The position numbers were made by a program, and so were the translations under genes. Positions 22,387-34,851 of a stretch of DNA of 64,000 nt are shown here, one piece after another. Below the pieces are notes generated by a model. It worked only from the letters and a program-made list of their open reading frames with translations, did not search any database and had not been told where the DNA came from. Source of the stretch: Drosophila miranda (Eukaryota > Arthropoda > Insecta > Diptera > Drosophilidae); the NCBI RefSeq assembly GCF_003369915.1, contig NW_022881603.1, forward strand, positions 6,803,249 through 6,867,248, read 5' to 3'. How positions within the stretch are numbered: position 1 is the first letter of the stretch; each line of letters starts with the position of its first letter.

Positions 22387-22825
22387 TTTTTATACCCGAT
22401 ACTCAAAATGAGTATTGGGGTATATTAGATTTGTGGTAAAAGTGGATGTGTGTAACGTCCAGAAGGAATCGTTTCCGACCCCATAAAGTATATATATTCT
22501 GGATCAGCATCAATAGCCGAGTCGATTGAGTCCTGTCTGTCTGTCCGTCTGTCCGTCTGTCCGTCCGTCCGTCTGTCCGTCTGTCCGTCCCCTTCAGCGC
22601 CTAGTGCTCAAAGACTATAAGATCTAGAGCAACGACGTTTTGGATCCAGACTTCTGTGATATGTCACTGCTACAAAAATATTTCAAAACTCCGCCCCGCC
22701 CACTTGCGCCTCCACAAAGGACGAAAATCTGTGGCATCTACATTTTTAAAGATACGATAAAACCAAAAACGCAGAATCGTAGAGGATGACTATATGCTCT
22801 AGATCGTAAAATCTCAATCAGATCG
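22387..22825 (+). mobile_element. Helitron-like element, left end only (block B)
   Basis: This is a duplicate of 14933-15371 with the same truncation point against CR1 endonuclease. Confidence 0.85.
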
Positions 22826-24334
22826 TATGACATGGGCACTAGGATACTAGACTCGTTTACCGAAGACCAAACAGTTCCTGGCAAGTTGAAGTCACCAAGA
22901 ACTATTATACGATCTTTATCAGATAGCGAGGAAGAAACAGCGGTTAAAGCGGACAAGTGCTGCTCATAAATTGAAATATCCGAAGAAGGTGGGATATACG
23001 AGCAAGTAATGAATATAGCGAAAGCGGGAAGAATCAGTTTTACACACAAGAATTCCAGTTCCTGTTGAACTTGGACTGTGAAGTGTTCCGACGTGAAGTA
23101 AGAGTTCACTGCAATTAGAACCCCCCCTGCCCGTCGAGACGAACGGTCCTTTCTAAAAGTTGTGTACCGACCTGCCAAAACCTCGGAACTAAGAATGTCC
23201 GGCTTTAACCAGGTTTCAGTAAACACAATAACGTGGGAAGCAAATGCAACACTATCCCGGAAAAGAATGCTGAGCTTACTACGCAAGCCTCTTACATTCT
23301 GATAGGTTACTAAAAGAGAAGTTAGGTTTTTGGAAAGGTGGAAGCAAGACGGGAAGTTGAGGAAGAGGAAGTTGAGGTTGAGGGTGGCACACTGGAAAGG
23401 TTTGGAAGGGATATGGGGGCCTATTCTTCTTCTTAGCCTTAAACTCCTTCACCACCAAAAGCTCCGGCCAAAATTTGGCGGAGCAAATGGTGTCAAATTG
23501 AGTTGGGGAGATGCTTATCTTAAACGAGGCTATCTCCCTGGCATAAGAGAAGTTAAATTTCTCCACCTTTAAACCCACGGCTTTTATTTTGCTTTGAATA
23601 AAAGCAATGTTATCATTAGATGTGAGGTCAGGGGCCAGCCGTGAAACAAAAACTTGTCGTTTTGGTGGGACTCCCACCAGTGGTTTAGTCACCACAGGCC
23701 TAGTACCTGTGGTGGCAATATCCGGAGGTCCGGAACGTCTATTTACTGGTGGGATCGGGATAGACGGGACAACTAGCGAACTTGCGGACACCACGGACAC
23801 GGACGCTGCAGACGTACTTGGCTGCACATTCTCCGAGGCGATGAATTCGGCTACCGAATCTGCATCGCCAGCAGCTGTCGTTGCCCTTGGAGTGGCAAAC
23901 GAGATCAACTGCTGCACAATTGGAGTGGTCGGAGTCAGTTTTTCGGCGGCGCACGGCTGAGTGACGGTTGGCAATTGCAGATCCCGCGGAGTGACCTTTT
24001 TGCGCCTCGGAGACTCATTCAGCAGTTTTAAACCGCTAAACTGAGCCTCCATGGCTAGGAGCCGATCGTATTGGTTTTTAAAACCAACGGTCAGCTCCTT
24101 AAAGCCACTCCGCGTCTGCCTCATGAAAGCCACCATGTCTTTCTCCACCGCACGGCATGCCTCGCAACTGTAATGCAAGCCATTACGTTTGGCTATAGCA
24201 TCACTCACGAGGCCAGAAAATCCAGCGCATTTTGCGTGCACTACGCTGTCGCAGAGCCAGCAGGGGACATTCGGCTGATCGTTGGTGATCTGCTTCTTAC
24301 AGCTTTTTTTGGCACAGACCACAGCGTATTCCAT
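22826..24334 (-). pseudogene. CR1-like LINE ORF1 and start of ORF2 (block B)
   Basis: ORF1 (from 24334) keeps the PHD-type finger. A 1-bp difference in a G run near 23417 changes the frame near its end, so it reads a different tail to 23279. ORF2 N-terminal endonuclease (from about 23286 down to 22826) is present as in block A. Confidence 0.83.
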
Positions 24335-24848
24335 TTTATTATTTATTTATATACTATTATTTGCAAAACAAATTGGTATCAGACCAATGTGCCAGACAAC
24401 GCTCAAAGCGGAGTTGGTAAAAAAAAAGAGAGCAGAGTGGAGAGCGGTTATAGCGAGAGCTACTAAGCAGAGAGCGCTATTGCTCGGAAAGTTTGAAGAG
24501 CGAGAGAGAAAGAACAGTTATTGAAGTTGAGGTGATAGCGAGAGAGTGATAAAACAACAAAAGCTACCAGACGAGAGCGGACTGCAATGCAATGTAATGC
24601 GTACTCACTCACTGCAACAACACAAACACAAGCACAAGCACAAGCCGACGCCGAAAAATAAAAAGTTAAATAATGTTTTAACACAAATCAAAAGGCATGC
24701 ACTCGCGTAATAGAATAGGTTTCCAGATTGTTGTCTGGTTAGGAAGTATAATTAGAATTTAGTTAGGAAAACACCGGCTGTTTATTCAAAACAAAAGGAA
24801 AAAATGCGGAGCGCAAAACAAAAACACGTCTGATCACTACGAAAGATA
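24335..24848 (-). other. CR1-like LINE 5' leader (block B)
   Basis: This is a duplicate of 16882-17395; no separate coding content is seen. Confidence 0.5.
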
Positions 24849-25916
24849 ATCGGATGTATATGAGTTTAAGGATGTGCAGTACAGAGAAGGTGACAATTTG
24901 ACTTTCACAAGTACAATCAAGCACGAGATCAAAACTCAACATGAAGACCCGGTCTACAGACGACCATACAAATATGCCCAGATACATGATCAGGAGGTAA
25001 ACCAGCAAATCAAAGATATGATCAGGCAGGGAATAATTCGAAAGTCGAATTCTCCTTACTGCTCGCCCATATCTATGATTCCGAAGAAGATAGATGCTTC
25101 AGGAAAGCAAAAATATCGAATGGTAGTAGACTATAGAAGTCCAAATAAAATAACAGTTAAGGACAAATTCCCAACTCCACGAATGGATGAAATCCTAGAC
25201 AAACTAGGTAAATGTCAGTATTTTACGACAATCGATTTAGCAAAAGGTTTCCATCAAATACCCATGGAACCTAGCTCAATCCCCAAAACTGCGTTCTCCA
25301 CTAAGCATGGACATTACGAGTTCACTCGTATGCCCTTTGGGCTAACCACTGCCCCAGCTACCTTCCAAAGATGTATGAACAATCTGCTAGAAGAGTTAAT
25401 CTTCAAAGATTGCTTTGTATACTTAGATGACATCATTATATTTTCCACTTCATTGGAAGAACACTTGTTGTCACTAAGGAGAGTATTTGGAAAGTTGAGA
25501 GACGCCAACTTGAAGCTACAAATGGATAAATGTGAATTCATGAAAAAGGAAACTGAATTCCTAGGTCATGTAGTCACTAGTACCAAATCCAGGCAAAATC
25601 TCTGCCATTGTCAAATTTCCAATACCAGAAACGACTAAACAAATAAAGTCATTCTTAGGTCTGTGCGGGTTCTACAGGAAATTCATTCCTAATTTTGCAA
25701 ACATAGCAAAACCCATGACACTCAAACTAAAGAAAGGAGCTGTCATAGACCCCAAGGAAGAAAAGTACGTCGAGGCATTTGAGAGACTAAAAGTACTCAT
25801 CACCTCGGACCCTATCCTTGCGTTCCCAGACTTTGACAAAATGTTCACGGTAAAAACCGACGCTAGTAACATAGCATTGGGAGCGGTTTCGTCACAAGAA
25901 CACAAACCGATCTGCT
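24849..25916 (+). pseudogene. 17.6/297-like reverse transcriptase, frameshifted and truncated (block B)
   Basis: This matches 17396-18474 but has lost 11 bp near 25577, after LGHVV, which shifts the frame. The correct frame resumes at about 25715 and ends at 25916, where a different Gypsy gag is joined. The YLDD motif is intact upstream of the break. Confidence 0.87.
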
Positions 25917-26411
25917 AAGGAAGTTAATGAGGTTCGGAACCTACACAGAGCAGGAAAAACTGGAAATAATATACCAGAACTGCCGGCTGCCGCTGAAACT
26001 ATACGTGAAGAGGAGAGAATTCCAAACGCTGTCGGAATTCATGATCATTACAGAGGAATTCGAAAAAATTGAGACAGATGCAGGACTCTCCAAGGTTACA
26101 GGTCGCCAATGGAATTACCCACAAAACGACCAACCAGCTTGGCAAAGGACGCAATACCGACAAAGGAAATGTCAAAGATGTGGAAACTATGGGCACGAGG
26201 CCCGAACATGCAACAGGGAACCCTTACTTTACTGCTGGACCTGCAACAAACAAGGAGTACGCACAATAGACTGCTGCAGAAAACAACCGGAAAACACACA
26301 GGGCGCAGGACCAACCCGCGAATCTCCTGCGGCCCAAAACCAGTTGAGCGGGACAACACACAACTAATATTTAACAAGAACCAACTTTTAGGACGGGCCA
26401 GGATTGGATAA
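25917..26411 (+). pseudogene. Gag C-terminus of a second Ty3/Gypsy element
   Basis: The frame starts abruptly at the junction with block B and encodes a gag tail with two zinc knuckle-like motifs (CQRCGNYGHEARTC and CWTCNKQGVRTIDCC). The second has lost the usual His position. The N-terminal gag and 5' LTR are missing. Confidence 0.82.
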
Positions 26412-26417
26412 CAACTG

Positions 26418-28982
26418 ATGGATGTAATCATCGATACAGGGGCAACAAGATGCATGATAAACGAAAGGGCGGCCGAAAAACTAAAAGAAGAAGGCATCGA
26501 AGGAGTGGAAAACATCCGTCTCGCGGATGGAAGCACTCGGGGAACAACACGGAGAATCCAACTAACAGTAGAACTAGGGGGAAAAGAGACCACCCAATCA
26601 TTCCTAATCATGACAGGGGTACCAGACACCCCCATACTAGGGATGGAATTTTTAAAGGATGCAGGCACATCAATAACGTGCGGAGAAGCCACAGTAAACT
26701 TCAACGGGGAATCAAACCCAAAGAGAAAGGAGGAAAGGGCAAGAAATTCAGTAACAGAGCCGACGGACGAAGAAATCGAAAAATGGATTAAAACGGAGGT
26801 ACAAAAATCCAACACTCTTGAAGGGGTGAGCAATGTTACGAAACATCGGATATTTCTGAAGGATGACAGACCAGTCAAACAGAGGTATTACCCAAGAAAC
26901 CCAGCGCAATTGGAAATCATCAACAAAGAGATCAGCGAACTCATAAAGCAAGATCTAATAGAACCATCACACAGCCCATACAGCTCGCCGATTGTTCTAA
27001 TAAAAAAGAAAACCGGAGATTGGAGGGTCTGCGTGGACTACCGACTGTTAAACGAAAAAACAGAGAATGGACTTTATTCTAAATCAGCTTAAAGAGGCTA
27101 AATACATTAGCACGCTCGACTTAAAGTCGGGGTATTGGCAAATCCCAATGGAAAAATAGAGCCGACACTACACAGCCTTTACAGCTCCCGGGCGAGGATT
27201 GTACCAATGGAAGGTCATGCCATTCGGACTCACAACAGCACCTGCTACGTTCCAAAGAGCCCTAGACTCGGTAATCGGACCGGACATGGAACCATTCGCT
27301 TTCGCATACCTAGACGACATAATCGTAATTGGGCGGACGAAAGTTGAACACATGCAGAAACTACAAACGGTATTCGAACGACTACGGACAGCAAACCTAC
27401 GCATTAACGCAGCAAAATGTCACTTTTTCCAAAAGAAACTTAAATACCTAGGACACATGGTGAGCGAGGAAGGAATACACACAGACCCAGATAAAGTGGC
27501 GGCCATTAAAGAACTCACCGCACCAACTACACTGAAACAGCTGCACAGTTTTTTGGGCCTGGCATCTTGGTACCGCAGATTCGTAGCAGCGTACACCGAA
27601 CGAGCAAAAGCTCTACAAGACCTATTAAAAAAGCGGCAAAAATTTGAGTGGGGCGAAGCACAAGAGAACAGCTTCCAAGACCTAAAGCTGTGTCTAACGA
27701 AAGCACCAATATTAGCATGCCCGGACTTCAGAAAAACATTCATACTGCAAACAGACGCAAGCGACTGCGGCCTAGGAGCGGTGTTGACCCAGGAAGATGC
27801 GGACGGAGAACATGTAATTTCCTACGCAAGCCGCAAGCTCAAAAGCGAGGAAACGAAATACTCCGCAACGGAAAAAGAATGCCTAGCCATCTACTGGGGT
27901 ATACACAAGATGAGGATGTACCTGGAAGGCTACCAATTTATCGTAATTACAGATCACCTAGCCCTCAAATGGTTAAATTCCATCGAAAGCCCATCCGGAC
28001 GAGTAGCAAGATGGGCATTGGGACTGCAACCATTCTCATTCGAAATACGATATCGGAAAGGCAAGCTGAACGCAGTGGCGGACGGACTCTCCCGCTTACC
28101 ACGCGAAGAAACCCGAATAGCAGAAATCGTAGAATGCGCTTGGTATCAAAACAAATGGAACCAAGTAGAGATAACACCAAAAGAAGCTACGGATTATACC
28201 ATAAAACACGGAAGATTATACCGACACATACCAAGCCAAAACGACGAAGACGATCAACCCTGGAAACTGTGCGTTCCAAAACAAGAGAGACAGAGGGTAC
28301 TAACCGAAAATCACACAAACCCAACAGCCGGACATCTCGGGATCAGACGCACGAAAATCAGAATAAGGCAGCGATACTTTTGGCCAGGGCTAAGCAGAGA
28401 CGTAACACGATTCGTACGAACATGCGAAAGCTGCCAAAAATTTGAGGTATCGCAACAAGCAGCGGCAGGCAAAATGCTGACCAAAATCGCAAACGCACCA
28501 TGGGAAACAATATGCGTCGATTTCGTGGGACCACTCCCAAGATCGCCGCACGGCAACACCGCACTAATCGTGTTTATCGATAAATTTTCGAAATGGGTGG
28601 AGGTCACACCGACAAGAAGCGCAACAGCTGACGCATTCCTAAAGGCGTTCAGCGAAAAAATACTGGCGAGGGGAGGTGCACCAAAGCGAGTGATCTCAGA
28701 CAACGGCGTACAATTTACAAGCAGAAAGACGAAACACGTAATGAAAACGTGGGGCATCACCCAACAATTCACGGCACCATACACACCACAAGAAAACCCA
28801 ACCGAACGAGCGAACCGAACACTAAAGACGATGATCGCACAATTCGCGGGAGGGAAACACAACAAATGGGACGAACAACTACCAGAACTAACCCTAGCGA
28901 TAAATAGCAGCAAGTCAGAAGCAACAGGGTTTAGTCCAGCATACCTGATATTCGGGAGAGAACTTAGATTGCCGGGCAACCT
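26418..28982 (+). pseudogene. Pol of a second Ty3/Gypsy element, disabled and 3' truncated
   Basis: The order is protease (IIDTGATRCMI), RT, RNase H and integrase. A frameshift near 27055 disrupts RT just after VCVDYRLLNEKT, and an in-frame TAG lies at 27157-27159. From 27199 the frame is open: YLDDIIVIG, RNase H (QTDASDCGLGAVLTQ), integrase zinc region (H-H-C-C ending CESCQKF), core with VDFVGP, SDNGVQF and the E of NPTERANR. It ends after YLIFGREL and runs directly into coiled-coil sequence of the fibrinogen-related gene at about 28983, so the C-terminus and 3' LTR are gone. Confidence 0.88.
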
Positions 28983-29412
28983 ATTCGACCTTCTGCTCGA
29001 GTTCCTTGATTTGATCCGCCTTTTCCTTCAGTTTGGCTGTATATTCTGTGAGATTCTCAAATCTCTTCAGTAGATCGTCGTCAGTGTGTTCCTTGGTTTG
29101 AAGCTTGTTTATTTCATTTTCCCTGTCCTTGATGGTGGTTGCCCTCTCTGCTATTTTACCCATATAAACGTCCAATAGATCATCCAGATCTCCTTTGCTA
29201 ATGCGAATGGTTTTGTGCTGATCAATGTGGACTTCTGCCAACTTCTCGTGCACGGCTGTGACATTGGCAATGGGCATGCTACTTGACGGTACTACTTCAG
29301 TTTTGTTCTTCAAGTCTATAATGGCAGCCTTGGTTGGCTTAAGCTTGGGGGTGGCCTCAAAGGACCAAGGTACAGCCAAAAGAATCAGCAGTAAAACGAA
29401 ATAGTTTTTCAT
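28983..29412 (-). pseudogene. Fibrinogen-related gene, copy 1: N-terminus only
   Basis: Translation from the ATG at 29412 gives a hydrophobic signal peptide (KNYFVLLLILLAVPWSFEA), a Lys/Thr-rich stretch and a coiled coil (KLKEKADQIKELEQKV). It stops where Gypsy pol sequence takes over, so the fibrinogen domain is absent. Longer copies at 31530-33281 and 56439-57696 show what is missing. The upstream flank (29413-29684) resembles that of the other copies and is cut by a Helitron. Confidence 0.85.
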
Positions 29413-29684
29413 TGTGAGTCGTATTCTCCGAACCATGCACATTGCAATCAAAATTAAACTGAGATCGCAAACGAAATGCATTTTGAATGAATTAACTGTT
29501 CAAATCCGGAAGCTAATGCAGCTGTTTGCTGATAAGAATTACTGCACTTCCAAGCCGCACTTGAACTTGAAAGTGTACTTGTACAGCTGCGTTTGATTCG
29601 TTTGTTAACCATAGCTGGCCTTAAATTTAAAGTTTATTTTAAATACAAATAATTAAATTATTTTAATACATTATTTAAATACAT

Positions 29685-30719
29685 TTTTATACCCGATACT
29701 CAAAATGAGTATTGGTCCAGAAGGAATCGTTTCCGACCCCATAAAGTATATATATTCTTGATCATCAAAAGCCGAGTCGATTGAGCCATGCCTGTCTGTC
29801 CGTCTGTCCGTCCGTCCGTCTGTCCGTCTGTCCGTCCCCTTCAGCGCCTAGTGCTCAAAGACTATAAGAGCTAGAGCAACGATGTTTTGTATCCAGACTT
29901 CTGCGAGATGTCACTGCTACAAAAATATTTCAAAACTTCGCCCCGCCCACTTCCGCCCCCACAAAGGACGAAAATCTGTGGCATCCACATTTTTAAAGAT
30001 ACGAAAAAGCTAAAAACGCAGAACCGTAGAGGATGACTATATGTTCTAGAGTGTAAAATCTAAACCAGATCGTATAATTTTTATAGCCAAAATCAAGAAA
30101 ACAATTTCATTCTTTCTCGCTCTGTCTCTCTCTAAAACATAGGTTTCATGGTCGGCTTTGCCAATTGCAAAATATGAGTTCAAGGATCTCAGAACCTATA
30201 AGAGCCAGAGCAACCAAATTTGGTATCCACACTCCTGTGATATCGGACCTTGACCGTTTCGTGTCCAAATTTCGCCACACCCCCTTCCGCCCTATTAAGA
30301 CTATTAAGGCTAGAGTAACCAAATTTGGTATCCGCACTTCTGTTAGATCTCACTATAAAACGTATATCTCAGAATTTCGCCCCACCCCCTTCCGCCCCAC
30401 AAAGGACGAAAATCTGTTGCATCCACAATATTGCACATTCGAGAAAACTAAAAACGCAGAATCATAGATAATGTGGTCAGACTGCTAAATCTGGATCAGA
30501 TCGGATCATTTTTATACCCAAAAGGAACAAATCAATTTGCACTGGCTACGCAGCGCCCGACGTCACGCTCAGACTGATTTTCTGTCTCTCTCGCACGCAC
30601 TCTTTGTCGTGTCGTTTAATATTAGCGGCGTCTGCCGGAGGAGAGCCATACTGACTAAGTATCGGGGATAACTGTAGAGTTGCGGTGTCCGCAGCAACTC
30701 ACAACGTTCCCCCTCGTTT
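29685..30719 (+). mobile_element. Helitron-like element at the junction of two fibrinogen-related copies
   Basis: The left end TTTATACCCGATACTC and the right-end hairpin followed by CCCCCTCGTT are both present. It joins the 5' flank of fibrinogen copy 1 to the 3' flank of copy 2. The same right-hand junction (element end followed by TATATTTACAATAAAG) recurs at 55611, so the element was part of the amplified unit. A CT-rich stretch, GA-rich on the minus strand, lies at 30111-30134. Confidence 0.87.
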
Positions 30720-31529
30720 ATATTTACAATAAAGTGCAGAGTGCACTCTACATTCATTTGATCCGAGTGTCCATGCAACAGCGGTGGCTTCTGTTCAGGC
30801 CTCTGCAGATACATATATTAAGTGCCTTAGAAACTACAAATTAGAGTAAAGTAACATTGGAGGAAACAACAAATGTTTAAATGTTCCAAAGATCTGTAAG
30901 ATTCTGTATGAAACTGGAATAAACTCAATTTAAATAAAAATTGTTCTTCTCAGACCACAAATCCTCCGTCGCATCGATATTCATTTATATTTTATGCCTC
31001 GACTTTGGCTAATTTGTCAAGCCTTTATTTACTCCAATTGAGTTTCTCCACTCCCACAGCGGTCCCTCGGCAATAAAAGTGCAAGTGACAAATGGTGGGG
31101 CAGACCAGACCAGGCCCATAGAAGCACTTCAAGACCAGAGTCAGAGCTCAATTAGATTTCATTAAATTGTTGCAACAGCGAACGAAAAGCGAGCACAAAT
31201 GAAAATGAGAATTAATTGCACTAATCACTTGTGCGCGAATAAACAAATGTCTAGAGCAGCGAACTGCAGTGAACTGTAACGAAGTAATTATTGTACGCGG
31301 GAGAGGGCGAAAAGTCGAAAGCTAATCAACTGTCGAATGGTGGCGGGGGGGCGGGCGTCGGAAGAGTAAATAACAAAGACGAATGGGGTTCGGCGTTTGG
31401 CGCTCGGCTTCGTATTGAGATTTATCTGGTTTAACAATGCTCTTAAAGCCTCTAGAAACAAACATAATACGCGTAAATTATTAAAAATAATGGGCATTCG
31501 TGTGTGTTGAGCTGATGGTGGGATTCATT
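30720..31529 (-). other. 3' flank of fibrinogen-related copy 2
   Basis: No gene is recognised. The stretch is downstream of the fibrinogen-related stop codon on the minus strand and is repeated almost unchanged at 55612-56438, with small indels such as extra GAAAAT units in the second copy. Confidence 0.7.
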
Positions 31530-33281
31530 TTAATAAATTTTTAGGGGTACTGTACGCTTGGTCCTCGGTAAATCGTTCAGCTCCATTTGGCTCTTTGGAC
31601 GGACTAGCATCTGTACGGATCTCAGAGATCTGAAGCTATACCATTGCTCCCAGAAAATGCCCTGGACATTGTCCATCTCGCCCTTGAAGTACTTGCCATT
31701 CAAATTGCTATGGGAAGAGGATATTAACTGAATAATTCGTATGTGTTTGTGTGATACTCAGTGGACGGATTAATTACCTTCGCGAACAGAAGTCGTACCA
31801 CCAGGCTCCGTGGTGATACTCGGCGCAATTCATATGCGTAAATTCATCGTTATCCCTATCGAAGGTTGAGAATTTCATCTTGTCATGGGTGCGTAACGCG
31901 TCGCTGGAGCTCATGAGGCTGGGAGCTGGTCAGGCGGTGCAGTTTTTTGAGGCCAATAAAGAACTCCCCGTTGAGCTTGCCAAACCCTTTCCTGTACTTA
32001 TCCCAGTTGCGATAGAAGTTCACAGAGCCATCCAGTCGACGGTGAATAGCCATCCATCCAGGACCGGCGGCCGTGAGACCCTCACAGGACACCAGAAAGG
32101 GCAGGAACCCTGGCAAATGGATCAAATGAATCCCAGACGACATGCCGTAGGGCATACAAGAGGTGGTGGCTGCCTCCCAGTCTGCCAACAGGTCGTCCTT
32201 CTTCTCCCTGAATTTACCTTCAAAATATACGACTTTGGCTCTCAGATGATCGATCAATGCCGCACTGGAGGTGTTCTGTTTTTTTAAATCACTCAACACG
32301 TGCTGTTTCCTCTTCAATCTGGTCTGGTAGACCTTGACCTTCTGCTCGAGTTCCTTGATTTGATCCGCCTTTTCCTTCAGTTTGGCTGTATATTCTGTGA
32401 GATTCTCAAATCTCTTCAGTAGATCGTCGTCAGTGTGTTCCTTGGTTTGAAAGATGTTGATTTCCTTCGTCCTCGGTTACTGTGCCAGCAAAAGCATCTC
32501 AAAGATTTGGAAAAAGCCAGCTGATGAGGAAGAACCGGACGTTTTCCGTGAGCCTTTAAAGCTCACCTTGCAACAGCTTTCCACATTTAATGGAAAAGAT
32601 AATAAGCCAACATACACGGCTTTCAATGGCAAGATATACGATCTGACATCGTGCATAATAAGCCAGGATGATGAGATTTTTCGTCTCATAGCTGGTTGCG
32701 ATGCTGGTCCAGTTCTTCAAAAGACATACAAAGGCATGGGCATCAGCACTTTCGACCCCATGCGCCGTTGGGAGATGATGATGGAGTCCGAATGCACTAT
32801 TGTCGGTTACTTGATTGAACATTATGACTTTGAAGGTCTGCACTCACATCAGACTGACGAAGATGGCGAAGATGGGTCGACTGTTGTGGACTTGTCGGAG
32901 CAACTTAGCGAATTTTGATTATATTTTGATGCCATTTTGATCTGAATAAAATGTTCTTTAGTTACGTTGAAGCTTGTTTATTTCATTTTCTCTGTCCTTG
33001 ATGGTGGCTGCACTCTCTGCTATTTTACCCATATAAACGTCTAATAGATCATCCAGATCTCCTTTGCTAATGCGAATGGTTTTGTGCTGATCAATGTGGA
33101 CTTCTGCCAACTTCTCGTGCACGGCTGTGACATTGGCAATGGGCATGCTACTTGACGGTACTACTTCAGTTTTGTTCTTCAAGTCTATAATGGCAGCCTT
33201 GGTTGGCTTAAGCTTGGGGGTGGCCTCAAAGGACCAAGGTACAGCCAAAAGAATCAGCAGTAAAACGAAATAGTTTTCCAT
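31530..33281 (-). pseudogene. Fibrinogen-related secreted protein, copy 2, interrupted
   Basis: From the ATG at 33281 the product has a signal peptide, a coiled coil (to ~32320) and a C-terminal fibrinogen domain with GPGWMAIHRRLDGSVNF, FSTFDRDND, the NCA...HHGAWWY core and NLNGKYF. A 70-bp intron (31708-31777) has consensus ends, and the stop is TAA at 31530-31532. Such proteins are secreted lectin-like factors, several linked to insect immunity. Damage: a 514-bp foreign insert (32453-32966) in the coiled coil, and loss of about 30 bp near 31906 relative to copy 3, which shifts the frame before FSTFDRDND. It lies head-to-head with Dcr-2 copy 1. Confidence 0.87.
32453..32966 (+). pseudogene. 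Inserted intronless MAPR/cytochrome b5-like sequence (154-codon frame 32454-32918)
   Basis: The frame 32454-32918 is intact. It has a short hydrophobic start, an acidic linker and a cytochrome b5-like domain of the membrane-associated progesterone receptor (MAPR) family: LTLQQLSTFNGKD, YTAFNGKIYDLTS, then FDPMRRWEMMMESECTIVGYL, and an acidic tail. The FYGPxGPY segment carrying the family's haem-binding tyrosines is replaced, so normal haem binding is doubtful. An AATAAA sits 20-25 bp before the right junction, no intron is seen, and TTGAA flanks both sides, consistent with a processed copy that lost or lacks a poly(A) tail. The start may be truncated. Whether it is expressed is unknown. Confidence 0.75.
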
Positions 33282-34084
33282 TGTGAGTCGTATTCTCCGA
33301 ACCATGCACATTGCAATCAAAATTAAACTGAGATCGCAAACGAAATGTGAATTAATTAACTGTTCAAATCCGGAAGCTAATGCAAAGCTGTTTGCTGATA
33401 AGAATTACTGCACTTCCAAGCCGCACTTGAACTTGAAAGTGTACTTGTACAGCTGCGATTGATTCGTTTGTAAACCATAGCTGGGCTTAAATTTAAAGTT
33501 TATTTTAAATACAAATATTTAAATTATTTTAATACATTATTTAAATACATTTTTTTTTTAAACATTGGTGTTTTTTCATTCACTTTCATACTTTGCGCTC
33601 TACTTAAAGCAGGTTGGCAGTCCAGCAGCATTTCATTCGAGGTGCAGTTTTTCAGCAGTTGGTAGTTTTCCCGTTTATCGATAGCAACAATGAAATACCC
33701 TTCTGGAATATACCTATTTCAATGATTTCTTTCTACAGAGACCAAGAATAATCATGCATGAATATGTCTAACACATATCAATTTAAGAAAATTTCTTCAT
33801 CAATTACGTTTTAAAAACATTTTGGAAAACAGGGTATACAAAGGGATATACACGCATCATGTCTTTAAATACCAGCAACATTGCGACTGTTTTTTTGTTG
33901 AACTATTTTGTTTAAACCTTGTTTAAGTCAAAATACAAAAAAAGCAAGGACTAAAAACTAACCAATTTTGTAGAAAATGTATTTATCAACGGCCTAAAAT
34001 TATGTGAGCCGAACTAAGGGTTTTAGTTAGCCAGAATTATTCAACGGAATCTCTAAATTGAGCAATATGAACGACTAGCCTCGT
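33282..34084. other. 5' flank of fibrinogen-related copy 2
   Basis: AT-rich sequence without a recognised gene, shared with the flanks of copies 1 and 3. The part from about 33890 to 34060 is a diverged relative of 34900-35060 (both contain an AAAATTATGTG core followed by ACGGAAT), suggesting an old local duplication. Confidence 0.6.
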
Positions 34085-34851
34085 TTTTGTGTGGACGTTT
34101 ACATGCAATGACTGCATCTTTCAAGAGGCGATGCAGTTACTGCACCGTCAAGTGGCCCGTGTGACACCAGCAGAAGGCTGTTACGCGCGGACCCGAGGCA
34201 AAACGCAGCCCTCCTCCCGCCCAACCGACCGAGGGGCGCTGCCGCATGACGCGCGGTGCGTAGCCGAACCAAACGCGAACATGCAAGAAAGATAGCTATT
34301 AGACTAACATTCGAGGAAAATTAGTACTAAACTTACTAAGAAACTAAGCATGCAATCAAAGTACAAATACCACTACAGTTACTAATTAATAGAAAGGTGT
34401 GTAAGGATTAATAATTTAATAAGAGGAAGACAATTAGTGGTGGATATAATATGGTAGAGGGAATTATAATCCGAGCATAAGACCCTAAACGGTTCATGCA
34501 AGGAATAATTTGATCTACAAAGTGGAAGGAACAACGGTATAAAATTTCTAGTCAGTCTAATAGGAATCGTGAAGTTTATGCGGCTCAACAGATCAGGGCT
34601 GTCCATGTCACCCCTTATCAAGTTGTGCATAAATATCACACCAAGCATTTTTCTACGGTTAACTAAGGATGGGAGGTTTACTAATAGTAGTCTACTAGAG
34701 TAAGATGGGAGTCTTACACCCGCATCCCAGTTAAAGCCCCGCAGAGCAAAGAGTAAAAAGTTTTTCTGTACTGATTCTATACGGTCCTGGTGTACTTTGT
34801 ACTGAGGGCACCATACACAGGAGCCGTATTCTAAGATCGGACGAACAAGCG
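34085..34851 (-). pseudogene. CR1-like LINE 3' end (ORF2 C-terminus and 3' UTR)
   Basis: On the minus strand it encodes the ORF2 C-terminal segment (VRPILEYGSCVW through MLGVIFMHNLIRGD to a stop at 34382) without the ~172-bp deletion seen at 13079 and 20522, then 3' UTR to 34085. It is a 5'-truncated insertion, as LINEs often are. The corresponding site near Dcr-2 copy 3 (about 58375) lacks it. Confidence 0.85.

Larger units (their letters stand above)
20068..25916. repeat. 5.85-kb duplicated block, copy B
   Basis: This is the second copy of 12625-18474 in direct orientation. The left edge is at GTCCAGTACAAGG and the right edge at CCGATCTGCTA. After that, copy A continues in RNase H while copy B joins gag of a different Gypsy element. 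Confidence 0.9.

Noticed and set aside
31880..32287. 135-codon plus-strand frame opposite the fibrinogen domain (also 56982-57227)
   Set aside because: It is the antisense of conserved fibrinogen-domain exons.
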